A stretch of 64,000 nucleotides of DNA from Lunularia cruciata. Lineage: Eukaryota > Streptophyta > Marchantiopsida > Lunulariales > Lunulariaceae. The translations under genes were made by a program, and so were the position numbers. The notes below the pieces were generated by a model that was not told the DNA's origin, did no database searches, and saw nothing but the letters and a program-made list of their open reading frames with translations. Within the stretch, counting starts at the first letter, position 1, and each line of letters opens with the position of its first letter. Where the stretch lies: contig OX419755.1 in NCBI GenBank assembly GCA_948567375.1, forward strand, positions 47,572,291 through 47,636,290. Direction: 5' to 3'. Shown in pieces: positions 9,660 through 20,310 of the stretch.

Positions 9660-11605
9660 TTGGTGTTGGCATGTGGTGGTGTTGGCACTTGGTGGGGCAC
9701 TTGCGGTTGCGACTTGTGGTTGCAGTTGGTGGTTCGGGTTTGCTATTGTGGTTACTTTGTCGCGACGGAGTTCTTTGGAGATTCCAGAGGAGTTAGCCCT
9801 ATAGTACGTAGTGGGTTTACTTGGAGTGGTGCTAGGTATCAGCCTGTATCTCAGGTCTCAGTGAGGGAGGAGATGGACTCTAAGTTGGAGTTCAACACAA
9901 GAGCTGATTCCGTTGAGAGTGCACTTGGTGTGTTCGCACCGTTGTTGTTGGGCATGGACGAGATTTATGGGGCCTCCAAAGGCCCTAGGTGTTACTCTGG
10001 TATAGTGGGTACCATTGAGTTGGATGACTTCATCTAGGAGTTCTATAGTTGGTGTGATCTGCAGTAGATGCGGAACCCGACTTTGTTCACACCCTTCATG
10101 GCATGGAAGGGGTTGTTTCAGCATCTGGAGGGTCCGCCAATGGATGACTACCATGAGTTCAGGAGAGCTCATTTGGAGGAGATCAAGTTATGGAGACAAT
10201 ATTGGTCTCCACACTATGTCTCTATCACTTCAGGCTTGGTGGCCAAGAGTAGATCGGCTGTACCTACGAGTTCTAGCTCAAGTAGTGTTGGTGGAGCTAG
10301 TGGAGGTGCACTAGCTGGAGATAGTGCTACTATGAGTGGAGGTACCGCTGCAAGAGGTGGTGTGGTATCGAGGTTTAACCCCATGGTAGAGTTCTTCCTA
10401 TGTTTGAAGCAAAACTACCAGGGAGTGTGGACTAACAAGCTGAGGAGCTTGCAGGAGTTCCAGCAAAAGGCTGGAGAGAGCCTACGCAAGGCATACACTC
10501 GCATGAGGCGGCTGATCAGTTTCACTCAGGGAGTTACTGAGGCCCAAGCAGTCCAGTTTTGGTATGGGATACTGGACAAGGAGTCGCAACATAGAGTTCG
10601 TGATGCTATGTTGTTGCAGGCTACTTTGCCCACTTTGGTAGTAGTCTTTGGTTTGGTTGAGCGTATTGAGCTCAATATAGTGGAGGAGAGAGTGGTGACA
10701 TCTGGATTTGGTAGGGAGACCTCATCCATGGCTGTGACTTCTTCTAGAGTGCAGCAGAGTGCACCACGCCTAGTTGGTTTTTGAGGAGAAGGTGGACAGC
10801 CCAGATCCTATTGAGCGAGTGGAGGGCCTAGTGGAGTTAGACCCTTACGCTCATTTTTGGGTCAGTAGCAGCCAGTGAGTGGTGGTGTTGCTTGTTGGAC
10901 TTGTGGTGGACCTCACCATCGGAGAGAGTGTACTCAAGGCAGTGGACCTGATACCTCGGGTGCATCACAGCCAGCACAGAGGCAGTGTGAGCATTGCCAT
11001 AGATTTGGTCACACTAGTGACCGGTGTTTTGACCTACACCCGAAGTTACGGAGTGGTAGAGCTGCTATGGCAAGTAGTAGAGGAGCTCCAATTCATGGAG
11101 GATGAGGTAGTCGAGGTGGTGGTAGAGGATCTACACCTAATAGGGGTGCAGTACCTACCTTTACTTCTGACACAACTATGGCTACTTGGATTGAGCAGTT
11201 GGAGCAAAGATTGGCTAGTATGGCTATTGCTAAGAGGAGATCAGATTCGGGTGCTGAGGCTTCCACCTCATATGCTAGTGATAGAGATGCTTTGGACTTC
11301 ATGTGCAGAGCAGCACAGGTGGATGCATCTGCAGCAGTGACTAGGAGTGCAGTACGTGCTCTAGAGCCTAGAGGAGCATCAGTGGAGTTGGACCCACATA
11401 GAGGAGAGGTTGGGAGACAGGTCCGACTTCCCTAGTCTTTCACGCTATCTGAGGCATTGTAGACAACATCCATGGTTCCTAGACGTCCTAGTGTGGTAGG
11501 TGGTGATGGAATACATGATGGACTACCTGCTAGTCAGCCACCTTCTACTACACAAACTAAGTCTAGCATGATGTTGGGTGCGGCTCAGCTGATTATGTGA
11601 CGTCC
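9660..11605 (+). pseudogene. A1 gag with two zinc knuckles
   Basis: One reading frame carries the whole region, interrupted only by stops (for example TAG at 10035 and TGA at 10782). The capsid-like part includes MDDYHEFRRAHLEEIKLW, then FFLCLKQNYQGVWTNKLR and a segment on RKAYTRMRRLISFTQGV. Two Cys/His knuckles follow: CWTCGGPHHRREC and CEHCHRFGHTSDRC. A helical segment (WIEQLEQRLASMAIAKRR) comes before protease. No ATG is certain; the Met at 9874 (MDSKLEFNTRADS) is the best early candidate. Confidence 0.75.
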
Positions 11606-12330
11606 TTTGTTTTTGGCCAATGATATGTTTACATTGGGAGTTGACCCAGCCCCAGTATTCCGGTTGGCTGCCACGTTGTGTAAGAATAGGGATGGTGCGG
11701 TTCCTATTACTAGAGCAGAGGTGGTTGGTAGTGGAGTTGACTTGGTTGAGGAGCATGGGATCCATTCAGCGACCAGTGGTTTATGGTAGGCAACACAATG
11801 GGTAGACTGGAGGAGTTGCCAACTAAACCGGCCTTTAAGAGAGCACGGTTTACACCTGGTGTTGTCCTATTGGATAACTAGAGGGGGATTTTTTGTTTGG
11901 TGGGACCTTCAGGGAAGGTCTATACACCACAGAGAGTCTTGTTAGACTTTGGTGTGCAACCCCTTATGTTGGGGAAGGCTACAGTTGTCGGTCTAGAGTT
12001 ACGGAAGACCAATGTGGAGAGGTGTCTATTTCAGGTCCAGACATCTCTAGGTGGTGGTTCGACATAGTACATCACACGTGGGGAGCTTGTTGTCCAGGTT
12101 CAGCCTGGTCATCCGACTGATAGCGCGGTGGTGAGAGCTCAGGCTATTGTGACAATAGCTGAGTCATATGATGTGCTAGTTGGGGGAGCAGTGTTATACT
12201 CCATGGGTTTCAACATTGACTATTGGGAGGAGACAACCTCTTATAGACTTGGTTGGCAGTCTGGTGAGGGACGGGTATATTGCCTACCAATATGCTTTAG
12301 TAGTGGTAGTCTTGGCTCACTATAGTCCGG
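11606..12330 (+). pseudogene. A1 retropepsin region
   Basis: Gag-protease linker (FTLGVDPAPVFRLAATLC) followed by the protease. The active-site loop reads RVLLDFGVQPLMLGK, whereas A2 has LLDSGAQPLMLGK, so A1 lost the Ser after the catalytic Asp. The conserved flap/C-terminal part YDVLVGGAVLYSMGFNIDYW remains. A 2-base insertion near 11790 relative to A2 shifts the frame. Confidence 0.75.
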
Positions 12331-12639
12331 GACCATGGAAGCATCAGTTTTAGCTTTCAGTGGTGCAGTTACTTGGCCTAGTGACTTGTTGGAGGGGAAT
12401 GCCCATGCAGAAGATACTCCATTACCAGAGGAGATCACTTGGCTTTGGAGTACGAGTGGGATTGTTCCATCCACCTTGGATGTTCTATTGTGGAGTACAG
12501 AGGAGGCATTGTAGCAGCATGCAGATCAGTTGGTGCAGTAGGCTTGGAGTGGAGCCTTCGTACCATCAGGAGATGAGTGTGAGGATGAGCCTCCAGTGGT
12601 GATTGCTTTGACATCTCTGGATTCCACGCTCATTGCTTA

Positions 12640-13690
12640 GTAGTATCCAGTAGAGAGGATATGCCTATTGGAGTTGTTTGGTGGGATCAGCATCGGACTA
12701 GCTATAGTGTTACAGGCGGGTATCTGAGTATAGAGGTACTTGTATGTAGAGAGAGATGAGACTGCTAGGCGAGTCTCTCTACATCATGTAGCACACTTGG
12801 CCTATTGGTATTCGGAGTTATTACCGATGTCAGCAGTCAGAGGTTACCAGAAGGCCCTACCACGAGACATTTCCTTACTGGGGGCGCATGACCTAGAGAG
12901 ACATGGGCCTATTCACTTGGTGATTTCTGGATGGCCATGTTAGGGACATACACATGCTGGTAGAGGATTAGGTCTTCAGGATCCTCGTTCTAGTGTGTTT
13001 TGGGAGATGTTACGGATACTACGACATCTCCAAGTTCATGAATCCGTTTCTCCAGCTTACCTTTTGGAGAACGTTCCTTTGATGGGTGATTCTTGCACTA
13101 GAGTGGTGGCGAGTACACATCAGGTCCATTCTTGGATGGGACCTGCTATATTGTTAGATGCAGCTAGAGTGGGATCACGGGCTCATCGTCTTTGTCTTTG
13201 GTGGACGAACCTCTTACCCAGAGAGGTTCTACAACGCGCTTATGATGGGATTCAGTGACTTGACCACATCCTTGTTGATGATATCTTGGATGCTGGGCGT
13301 CAGTCTCAGATAGTGGTAGTGGCTGATAGGTCACCTATGGCAGTGGTGAACCTAGTTTGACAGCCTAGAGTTGCATTTCCCACACTCATGAGTTTCCCAA
13401 TCTCTCATGCTTTTCGAGAGGGAGGACCTGGACTTGTTTGGGACTCACAGTTACAACATTTGGTGGAGCCCAACGCTGATGAGAGAGAGCGGGCAATGGG
13501 TTTTTGCACCGGTATTACCATTGTTCCAGTAGTGTTAGAGGGATCCAGGCGTCAAGTGTTAGGTCAGGCTATGGACTTGAACTGTTTGACCTGGATTGTG
13601 AGCCTTGGCTTGGCAGAGCAACGTAGGATGCACTTGATAGGCATCACCACTTGGACACTTGTGAGCCCTATGCCTATCGAGACGATTTAA
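12640..13690 (+). pseudogene. A1 DNMT3-like C5 cytosine methyltransferase, with stops
   Basis: One frame carries all methyltransferase motifs found in A2: motif I ELFGGISIGLA, motif II YVERDE, motif IV with Pro-Cys at 12935-12940, motif VI YLLENVP, motif VIII AHRLCLWW, motif IX ADERERAMGFCTG and motif X LGQAMDLNCLTWIV. It differs from A2 mainly by stops: TAG directly after the catalytic Cys codon at 12941 (A2 has CAA), TGA at 13256, and stops near 12727. The domain transfers methyl from S-adenosylmethionine to cytosine C5 in its family. Confidence 0.85.
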
Positions 13691-14200
13691 ACACATGCTA
13701 GGGGCAATGGACCGAGTGGACATGGTATTCTTAGGACACATCCAGTAGCTACTAGGGAGAGTGGTCTACTTGGAGTCCATCCAGATGAGCATGGGCTACT
13801 TGGATTACACCCTTGGTCCCCATGGGATGCAACTAGAGGACGTGTGGAGCTTGCAGCCAGAGTGGAGGGAGTTTTTCACATAGAGGTTGGGACCTCTAGT
13901 GGTCGGGAGCATGACACTATTGCTCCCAAGGGCCCAGTGTAGCAGTCAGTCAGTACGTCTTCCACTCCTACTACAGTTACAGAGGATACTTGGGAGCCAG
14001 ATCTTGGACCCAAGCTTATTGGAGAGGAAAGACTGAGGGTTTGGAGGTTCTTGAGGAGTCACACGAGTTGTTTTGCCTTCAGTATGAAGGATTTGGATGC
14101 TCTAAAGGGGTATACGGATTGAGCTGACTAGCGACACACCAATTTTCTGATGTCCTTATTGATATAGTAAGATGGAGAGGACATTCATTCAAAGCCGGAG
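13691..14200 (+). pseudogene. A1 linker between methyltransferase and RT
   Basis: It continues the methyltransferase frame with a Gly/His/Leu repeat (GLLGVHPDEHGLLGLHPW). Then comes a pre-RT segment (WRFLRSHTSCFAFSMKDL) corresponding to the connection seen before RT in gypsy elements. A TAA at 13688 replaces Gln of A2, and a 5-base loss near 14108 shifts the frame into RT. Confidence 0.65.
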
Positions 14201-15420
14201 TAGTGATCTTTTTGAGGCTCGTTTGGTGGAGATTTCACATGGAGATGCATCAGCAACAATTATGCCAACCAAGACCAATATGCATGGCAACTATACAGAT
14301 AGGCGGATGTGTGGAGATTACCATCCTATCAACCAATAGACCAGGGCTAATCCATATGCCATGTCTACACCCGAGGAGATTTTTGATGCGATTGGGCATG
14401 CAAAGGTCTTCAATACTTTGGATCTTCTAGCAGGATATCATCAGTTGCCGATGAGGGAGGAGGATAAGTCCAAGACAACATTTTGGGCTATTGATCCTCA
14501 CGGCAAGGATGTGTTATATCAGTGGAGGTTCTTACCATTTGGGTTGAAAAACGCTCCTGCTGAGTTCCAAAGGGTCATGGATAGGATCCTAGCCGGATTG
14601 GATTTTGCTCGGTGCTATATTGATGACATTTTGGTTTATAGCACTATTGTGGAGGAGCATGAGAGACAGTTGTTGGAGGTGTTTGAGAGGTTGAGATCTC
14701 ATGGACTCAAATTACATCTTGGGAAGTGTAGGTTCTTCCACAAGCAGGTTGAGTATTTGGGTCACACTATCTACCTCGGAGGACTTGGTGTTCAGCAAAC
14801 CAAGGTGGAGGCTATTGCACGTATTCCTTGGCCTACGGATGTGAGCAGAGTGCGAGCATTCCTTGGGTTAGCAAACTTCTATTGCCGTTATGTTAGAGGA
14901 TTTAGTGCCATTGTTAAGGCCTTGACGAAGCTGACCAAGCTTACATAGGAGTGGTGTTGGGAAGATGAGCAGGAGAGAGCTTTTGTAGAGATCAAGGAGA
15001 GGTTGACATCTGCTCTTATTTTGAGGAGACCAATCAAGGGATGACCATTTCAGGTTCATATTGATTGGAGTATGTTGGGGCTTGGAGCGGTGCTCACCCA
15101 ACATGATGATGAGGGGAAGGAGTTTGTGGTAGCATATGCTAATCGCTCCAACAATTCAGCAGAGGCAAAGTATGGTTCATATGAGGGAAAGTGCTTGGCA
15201 GCAATTTGGGCAGTAGCACATTTCCGATGTTACTTATTTGGTAACCCCTTCACTCTCATCACTGGTCATCAGCCGCTGAAGTGGTTGATGGAATCCGACA
15301 AGCTTTCAGGGAAGCTTGCATGATGGGCTCTGATTTTATAGGAGTATGATTTCATGGTTGTTCATAGACCTAGAGTGGTGAACCGTGATGCAGATGGGTT
15401 GAGTAGAAACCCATGTCCCA
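14201..15420 (+). pseudogene. A1 reverse transcriptase and RNase H
   Basis: A 195-codon open piece (14361-14948) covers RT palm and thumb, with TLDLLAGYHQLPM, FLPFGLKNAPAEFQRVMD, the active site CYIDDILVY, and VRAFLGLANFYCRYVRGF. The same frame continues through a TAG at 14946 and a TGA near 15043 into RNase H (VAYANRSNNSAEAKYGSYEG, then LITGHQPLKWLM). The catalytic TDH of RNase H is Thr-Gly-His here, while A2 keeps TDH. RT is of Ty3/gypsy type. Confidence 0.9.
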
Positions 15421-15930
15421 GCCAGCAAGATCAGACCGGAGCACGTTGGCATGGTAAGACAGATGAGGAGATGGTGCCAGGTTGGCATGCATCAGTCTTT
15501 TTTTGTATATTTGCAGAGGCTTTGGTGGTATCTCTCTTAGCGCATACAGGAGGAGTTATTGAGGTCACAGATCCAGAGAGTGAAGATATTGGTACAGTTC
15601 AGCGAGACATTCATGATGATGTCTTAGTGATGGACTATCTTTGCACTAGTGTTGTGGGTGGCACAATTGGGGCCAAGGAGAGAGACCGTGTTCTTCAGCA
15701 AGCCAGACGGTTCAGATTGGAGGGTAGACACCTTTTGCGTGTATGGGAGGATGGTAGAGGGCGAGTAGTACCACTTCTATCACAGAGACCACAGTTGGTT
15801 CGTCATGCTCATGAGGAGCTAGGACATTTTGGAGTAAAGCGTACATATAGCTTACTCCAGAGTCATTATTGGTGGCGCGGTATGCAGTCCGAGGTACAGT
15901 AGTTTGTTGCCAGATGTGTGGTTTGTGACC
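15421..15930 (+). pseudogene. A1 integrase N-terminal part with zinc domain
   Basis: It is in frame with RT/RNase H. After a spacer comes the H2C2 zinc domain: HAHEELGHFGVKRTYSLL, then HYWWRGM, then CVVCD. A TAG at about 15900 replaces the codon between the His and Cys pairs, and A2 has stops at the same place. The segment ends abruptly at the 171-base insertion. Confidence 0.8.
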
Positions 15931-16101
15931 GTCTTCAAGTCGGATAGGACCGCAGAAGCAAAGATACAAGTCTTCAAGGCCATAAAAGCTGGAAGCAATT
16001 TGAAGTAGACCATGTCAGACGGGACCTAAAATTTTTAATTTATTGTTTTTTGTTGATGGCATAATGGAAATGAAAAAAATTATTATATAAAAAATCATAG
16101 G
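15931..16101. other. 171-base insertion in A1 integrase
   Basis: A2 reads directly from gtttgtgacc to gttagagcatc, but A1 has extra sequence between them. The left half can be read as a short peptide-like stretch (VFKSDRTAEAKIQVFKAIK); the right half is AT-rich and ends in A/T runs. No terminal inverted repeats or target duplication is evident. Origin unknown; a captured transcript fragment or short non-autonomous insertion are possibilities. Confidence 0.6.
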
Positions 16102-16990
16102 GTTAGAGCATCATTCAATGCTCCTACGCCACAGTTACACCCATTACCTATCATGGGATTGGGTTACCATTGGAGTTTAGACTTTGCCGGACCTTTATGG
16201 CTGACTGTGAGATATCATTGGTATGTTTTGGTGATGGTGGAGCACTTCTCCAAGTGGATTGAGTTGGTGGCACTTCCTGACAAGTCTAGTGAAGGGACAA
16301 CTTACTCGTTCCTGGATCGAGTTCTTAGTCATTTTGGTGCACCAGTTGAGGTTTTGACTGATCAGGGTACAGAGTTCTTGGGGGAATTTTGGGTCTTGTA
16401 TGACAAGGCTTTGATTGATCATCATACTACATCCTGAGATCACCTTGAGGCAGATGGCTTAGCAAAGAGAGTGGTTTAGACGGTGAAGAGAGGATTGCAA
16501 AAGTATGGTTTGTAGAGAGGCCACTTGGGAGATTGGGATCTCCAATTACCTTGGTTGGCCATGGGCTAGTGGTTCAGCCGGCAAGCCTCCTTAGCATCCT
16601 TCTCTCCATACTTTCTACTCTATGGACGAGATCCAAATTTACCTGCAGCCATTCGTCAAGATGCTACTGTAGTTTTGGACTTGGATGACCCCGATGTATG
16701 GATGAGCGCATGTTCTCAGCGGGCAAAGATCTTTCGGAGAGTGATGCCGATGGCCTTTGAGAACTTGGCGATTGCTCAGCATAGAGATACTTTACGCTAT
16801 GCTACCATTTGAGGAGGAGGTTATAGACCCTTGATCCGTTGATTTCATCCAGGTGACTATGTATATCTACAATAGACAGCACCGACAACACTTGATGTTT
16901 CTATAGGCCGCACTATCTTGAGAGTGCGTGAGGTTTTGCCATCTGGAGTCCTTGTGTTAGAAGGACATGATGGTGTTGTTTAGAAGGATC
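16102..16990 (+). pseudogene. A1 integrase catalytic core and C-terminal region
   Basis: A single frame with scattered stops. WSLDFAGPLWL carries the first Asp and VEVLTDQGTEFLGEFW the second. In the third catalytic segment (EADGLAKRVV, reading through a stop) the expected Glu of the usual ER pair is Lys. Downstream are FSPYFLLYGRDPNLP and a C-terminal segment (FHPGDYVYLQ, RTILRVREVLPSGVLVL). It would insert cDNA into the genome. The Glu-to-Lys change is shared with A2. Confidence 0.8.
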
Positions 16991-17217
16991 ATGTGTGCAA
17001 TTGTGCGCCATGCCACCTTCCAAATATTGATGGTATTATGGACCCAAGCTTGGCACTTGTACATGTAGGCTTGAGGTGTATGTTATGCGGCTCTTCTGGT
17101 GGAGCTGCTACTATGTTAGTGTGTGATAGCTGTTTGAGAGGATGGCATATGACATGCATGACTCCTCCCCTCACGGTGGTTCCTCAAGGACAATGGTTAT
17201 GTCCTAGATGTACTTGA
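16991..17217 (+). CDS. A1 C-terminal PHD finger (open terminal segment of polyprotein)
   Basis: The last 74 codons of the polyprotein are open to a TGA at 17215. They contain a complete C4HC3 PHD finger at 17077-17211: CMLCGSS, CDSCLRGWHMTC and WLCPRC, including the Trp before the last Cys pair that is typical of PHD fingers. PHD fingers read histone H3 tail modifications. The position matches where chromoviruses have a chromodomain, so it may steer integration. It is not a separate gene, as it continues the integrase frame. Confidence 0.85.
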
Positions 17218-17386
17218 CCTATAGCTAGTTCATTCTTTATATGGTATAGATTGCAGACAAGCGACTAACAATAGGGCTCCATAGCACCCAGCCTCCTGAT
17301 CTTTGCCCATTAGAGGGTATACCATATACTTAGAGTAGATGGCTATCTGGAGTTAGAGGGACCTAACCGCCCCCTAGGGAGGCAAT
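17218..17386 (+). other. A1 3' untranslated region and polypurine-like tract
   Basis: About 170 bases after the stop codon, conserved in A2 (38754-38921). It ends in a G-rich run (cccctagggaggcaat) immediately before the X repeat. In A2 the run is tagggggcaat, and in the minus-strand copy near 24140 it is aataggggggtgat. This is where a plus-strand primer (polypurine tract) is expected. Confidence 0.6.
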
Positions 17387-18038
17387 TGTGGCACTTTAGA
17401 GTCTATGTATGACTTATGTGTGAGTTGTGCTTCTATAGTGTATGATGTTGACAGCAATGTATGTTGTGTAGCAATGTTTATACGCACAACAATTGTCATG
17501 CCATTTGTAGTGCCGCATCTAGATGCTCGGACACTGGCATTCCAATGATAGTAGTTAGAGTTATTTCAGCAGTTTCTCAAAGACTACTTTCTGACAGTCA
17601 GATTTTGTGTTCGGGGTACTAACTTCACGGTGGGGCCCACCATCACTTTGCACTGTCAAGTGTGCCATCAATAGGACCGTCAGGGTTTCAGAGCTAGCTC
17701 GAGTCCGGGGGGTATAGTTTTGAAGTGAGCTCTAGAGAGCTCACTTCTCTGATGTTGAGCCTTTGAGTTCTTGGCTATGGTGGACAGAGGCCGGCAAGCA
17801 TCACCTAGATTCTTTATGCTTGAGTGGGTGTGGCTTGAATGTAATCAATGCCCAGTTGTTAGCAGTTTATAGAGTGATAGATCAAGTACTGATCTAAGTT
17901 TAGTTGAGTTGAGAGTGGTAAGTAATCTGATTATTGTGGCACTTTAGAGTCTATGTATGACTTATGTGTGAGTTTTGCTTCTATAGTGTATGATGTTTAC
18001 AGCGATGTATGTTCTGTAGCAATATATATACGCATAAC
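17387..18038 (+). repeat. A1 3' compound terminus X-Y-X'
   Basis: X (17387-17491, starting tgtggcactttagag, ending acgcacaaca) is followed by Y (17494-17933) and a second X copy, X' (17935-18038, ending cgcataac). The 5' end of A1 has Y alone. The same X-Y-X' order occurs at 38922-39587 and, on the minus strand, 24140-23510. The layout matches split direct repeats (A1 ... B1-A2-B2) rather than two identical LTRs. Confidence 0.75.
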
Positions 18039-18043
18039 AAATC

Positions 18044-18408
18044 CCCTTGATGAAGTTTCAATTTTATAGTGCTTTGTCAATCAGTCATTCTTCTATCAAT
18101 CTTCATTGAAAGTCACATCTTCTGCATGAGTTCATCCTAGCGCTGTCAAGATGAGTTATTTGCACCTTAGCTGTTTTCTTACCTTTCCTTTCTTCATTGA
18201 CAAACCCAAAGGAAATTTTTTATGCCATCTTCACATTGGGTTGATCACCCAAGGATTAAGTTTCCTTACTTTGGGTTTCTCTGTGCCAAATCTGATCCGA
18301 GTACTTTGGTTTTGACACAAAGTCACTACTTTGAGTTGCAACCCAAAGACGGAATTCTCCTTCTTTCAAGGCCATTTAGGTTCAATAAAACCTTGTCTAT
18401 ACACTTCT
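18044..18408. other. Element B internal sequence right of A1
   Basis: About 365 AT-rich bases between the A1 target duplication and the second TGTGACAACCC. A repeated word related to acccaaag/aacccaaagg occurs several times. No convincing coding frame or known element was recognised. Confidence 0.4.
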
Positions 18409-20305
18409 TGTGACAACCCGGCAAATATCACTTTTGCGGTAATCGGGTAAGTAAAATTCATTCCCGTAGAGATACGAGTCAAAAATGTCCAAATACGAAG
18501 TCAAACAGTAACAATGTGGTTCTTCTTGAGTTCTTCTTTAATCTCTCAGGTAGAAACCACACCCAGAAGAGAGTAACAAACACTGACTCGCAATCTTGTC
18601 ACAAATTCACACTCCTTAATCACAACTCCATCAAATCTTTCCAAACAATCTTGATTGTGATGATTCAGGCTCTCCCAAAAACGGCACTTCATTGCAAAAC
18701 AACTTTGCCTCAGAATTGTGTTCCACCCCTCCACTGAAGGCACAACTTCCTTGATCAAAATTGCTTAACATCAACTTTGCACTACACTCACAAATGCAAA
18801 ATACTACCAACACTCCAATTCCTCTCAGATCTGTCAAGGCATTACTTCGATTGCACTTCACTCAAGATCAAACACACAGAATGAAGATCAAGGCTGTAGA
18901 ATCCAACATCCAACAAGCACTCTGACTTGCACTTTGAATTTCTCCAAACACTCATAAACACAATTGCAAAGTTGATACTCGGAATCAAGCTCAAGGGACG
19001 AGCACTGCTTCACAACACTTTGCTTTATCTATTCTCAGAATTATGAGCACTGAACAACATTTGACTGCAAATGTCATTCTTAAGTAGTGAAGCAATCAAC
19101 AATTATCTTCCTAATGTACCTCTTCCTAACAACTCTACAAACCTGCAGATCTCATATGACAATACAACCTTTCATATCTATTCAAATCTCAAATCGGTTT
19201 CTACTCTGATCCAATGTCTACTTCTTCCTCGGTTTTCAAACCCAAACCCAAAGTAATCTTACTTTCTACTACTCTGTCCTCGGGTTTCACAAATCCTAAT
19301 TCCTCCACTAATTCTAACATTTCTCCTTCTTGATATGAAATTCCTATCACAGTTAAATCTTCTAAATCTCTATCTCTTGACCCACTCTTCTCTAAAGTGT
19401 CAAATGTCAAATCCAAAGACACTTGCACTCCTATCTCTCTTACCTCGAGTTTAACTACTATCAATTCTTTTACTAATTCTATTGTGTCATCATCAAGAAT
19501 TGTAATTGAAAGCATGAATACACTATCTATACCTTCAATTTGTAACCCACTTTCCCCTAATCACTCATGTTACTAACCTGAAGACACTTACTGTCTGATC
19601 TGCACTTTGGGTTTATTCACTAATGCTACTTCTCCTTCAATTCATGTTCCATCTTCAATTAGAACTGGGTATTCTAACTATCTTCTTTCCCTACTCTAAC
19701 TTCCTCTAATCCCTCTGGCAAAACTCCCAATGTCACCTTCACTACACTCTGAGGTCCGACTACCTCGGATTTAGTCATCTTGAGGCAAAATCTTTAGACC
19801 CAAAGTCATGTAAACCCGAAGTACGAAGTCCGAAGTCCGAAGTCACATTGACCCGAAGTACATCTACTCTAGAAACTTCAAATGCTTGTTACTTCTTCTA
19901 CAGACCTCCAAACTTTGTGATTTTGGTGGCAATGGAAAGCCCTGAACAAGACGCTTCCAACAAAATATAGCACGCTTGATTTGGAATTGTCATCACTGAG
20001 ATATGGTCCCCGCAAGAATCCTGACCTATAACCTCCCTTCCTCCTTAACGTCTAATCCAAGTTTTTCCTCCTCTGACACAAAGTAAGCTTCTTCAGGTCT
20101 GATCCAAACCGAGCCTTTCTTCCTCTTACACAAATTGACTTCCTTGGGTCTGATCAAAACACAAGTTTGCACTCATTTCTTCTCCATTTGGTTTCAATTT
20201 GGTTTCAGCAAGACACTTCTTCTTCAAAACTCGTCCAAAATGAAAAATATAGGTACCACACTTCTTGTTCACAATAAACCAAAAACAAAAAATGTGTGGA
20301 TCACA
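18409..20305 (-). repeat. B right terminal repeat region
   Basis: It starts TGTGACAACCC and ends GGATCACA, with gcttg duplicated immediately outside. The first roughly 1 kb parallels 5884-6920. It includes a minus-strand coding remnant at 19201-19515 (VQVSLDLTFDTLEKSG) homologous to the C-terminus of the coiled-coil frame at 6663. The second half (about 19520-20305) has no visible counterpart in the left copy and includes a (cgaagtc)n tract at about 19817-19844. Confidence 0.55.
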
Positions 20306-20310
20306 GCTTG
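20306..20310. repeat. Right target-site duplication of element B (gcttg)
   Basis: Partner of 5879-5883. Family A sequence resumes immediately afterwards. Confidence 0.8.

Larger units (their letters stand above)
8044..18038 (+). mobile_element. Element A1: DNMT- and PHD-bearing gypsy retrotransposon
   Basis: About 10 kb, plus strand. Order: 5' Y repeat, long leader, gag with zinc knuckles, retropepsin, DNMT3-like methyltransferase, RT, RNase H, zinc-binding and catalytic integrase, PHD finger, G-rich tract, then X-Y-X' terminal repeats. The parts are shared with A2 but carry several stops and small indels: a 2-base insertion near 11790, a 5-base loss near 14108 and a 171-base insertion at 15931. 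It is nested in element B. Confidence 0.85.
5884..20305 (-). mobile_element. Element B: unrecognised LTR-like element, host of nested A1
   Basis: It is bounded by TGTGACAACCC on the left and GGATCACA on the right, with 5-bp duplications outside. The TGTGACAACCC end recurs at 18409, and about 1 kb following each is clearly related (roughly 80 percent by eye), as expected for old terminal repeats or two copies of one family. No RT, protease or integrase was found. The only protein-like signal is a minus-strand coiled-coil frame, so it is probably non-autonomous. A1 accounts for 8044-18038 of its length. Confidence 0.6.

Noticed and set aside
10015-10314. Alternative plus-strand frame in A1 gag
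   Set aside because: The overlapping frame at 10068-10784 carries the gag motifs and is collinear with the zinc knuckles.
18222-18413. 63-codon plus-strand frame in element B
   Set aside because: Short, no start context, no conservation in the left B copy.
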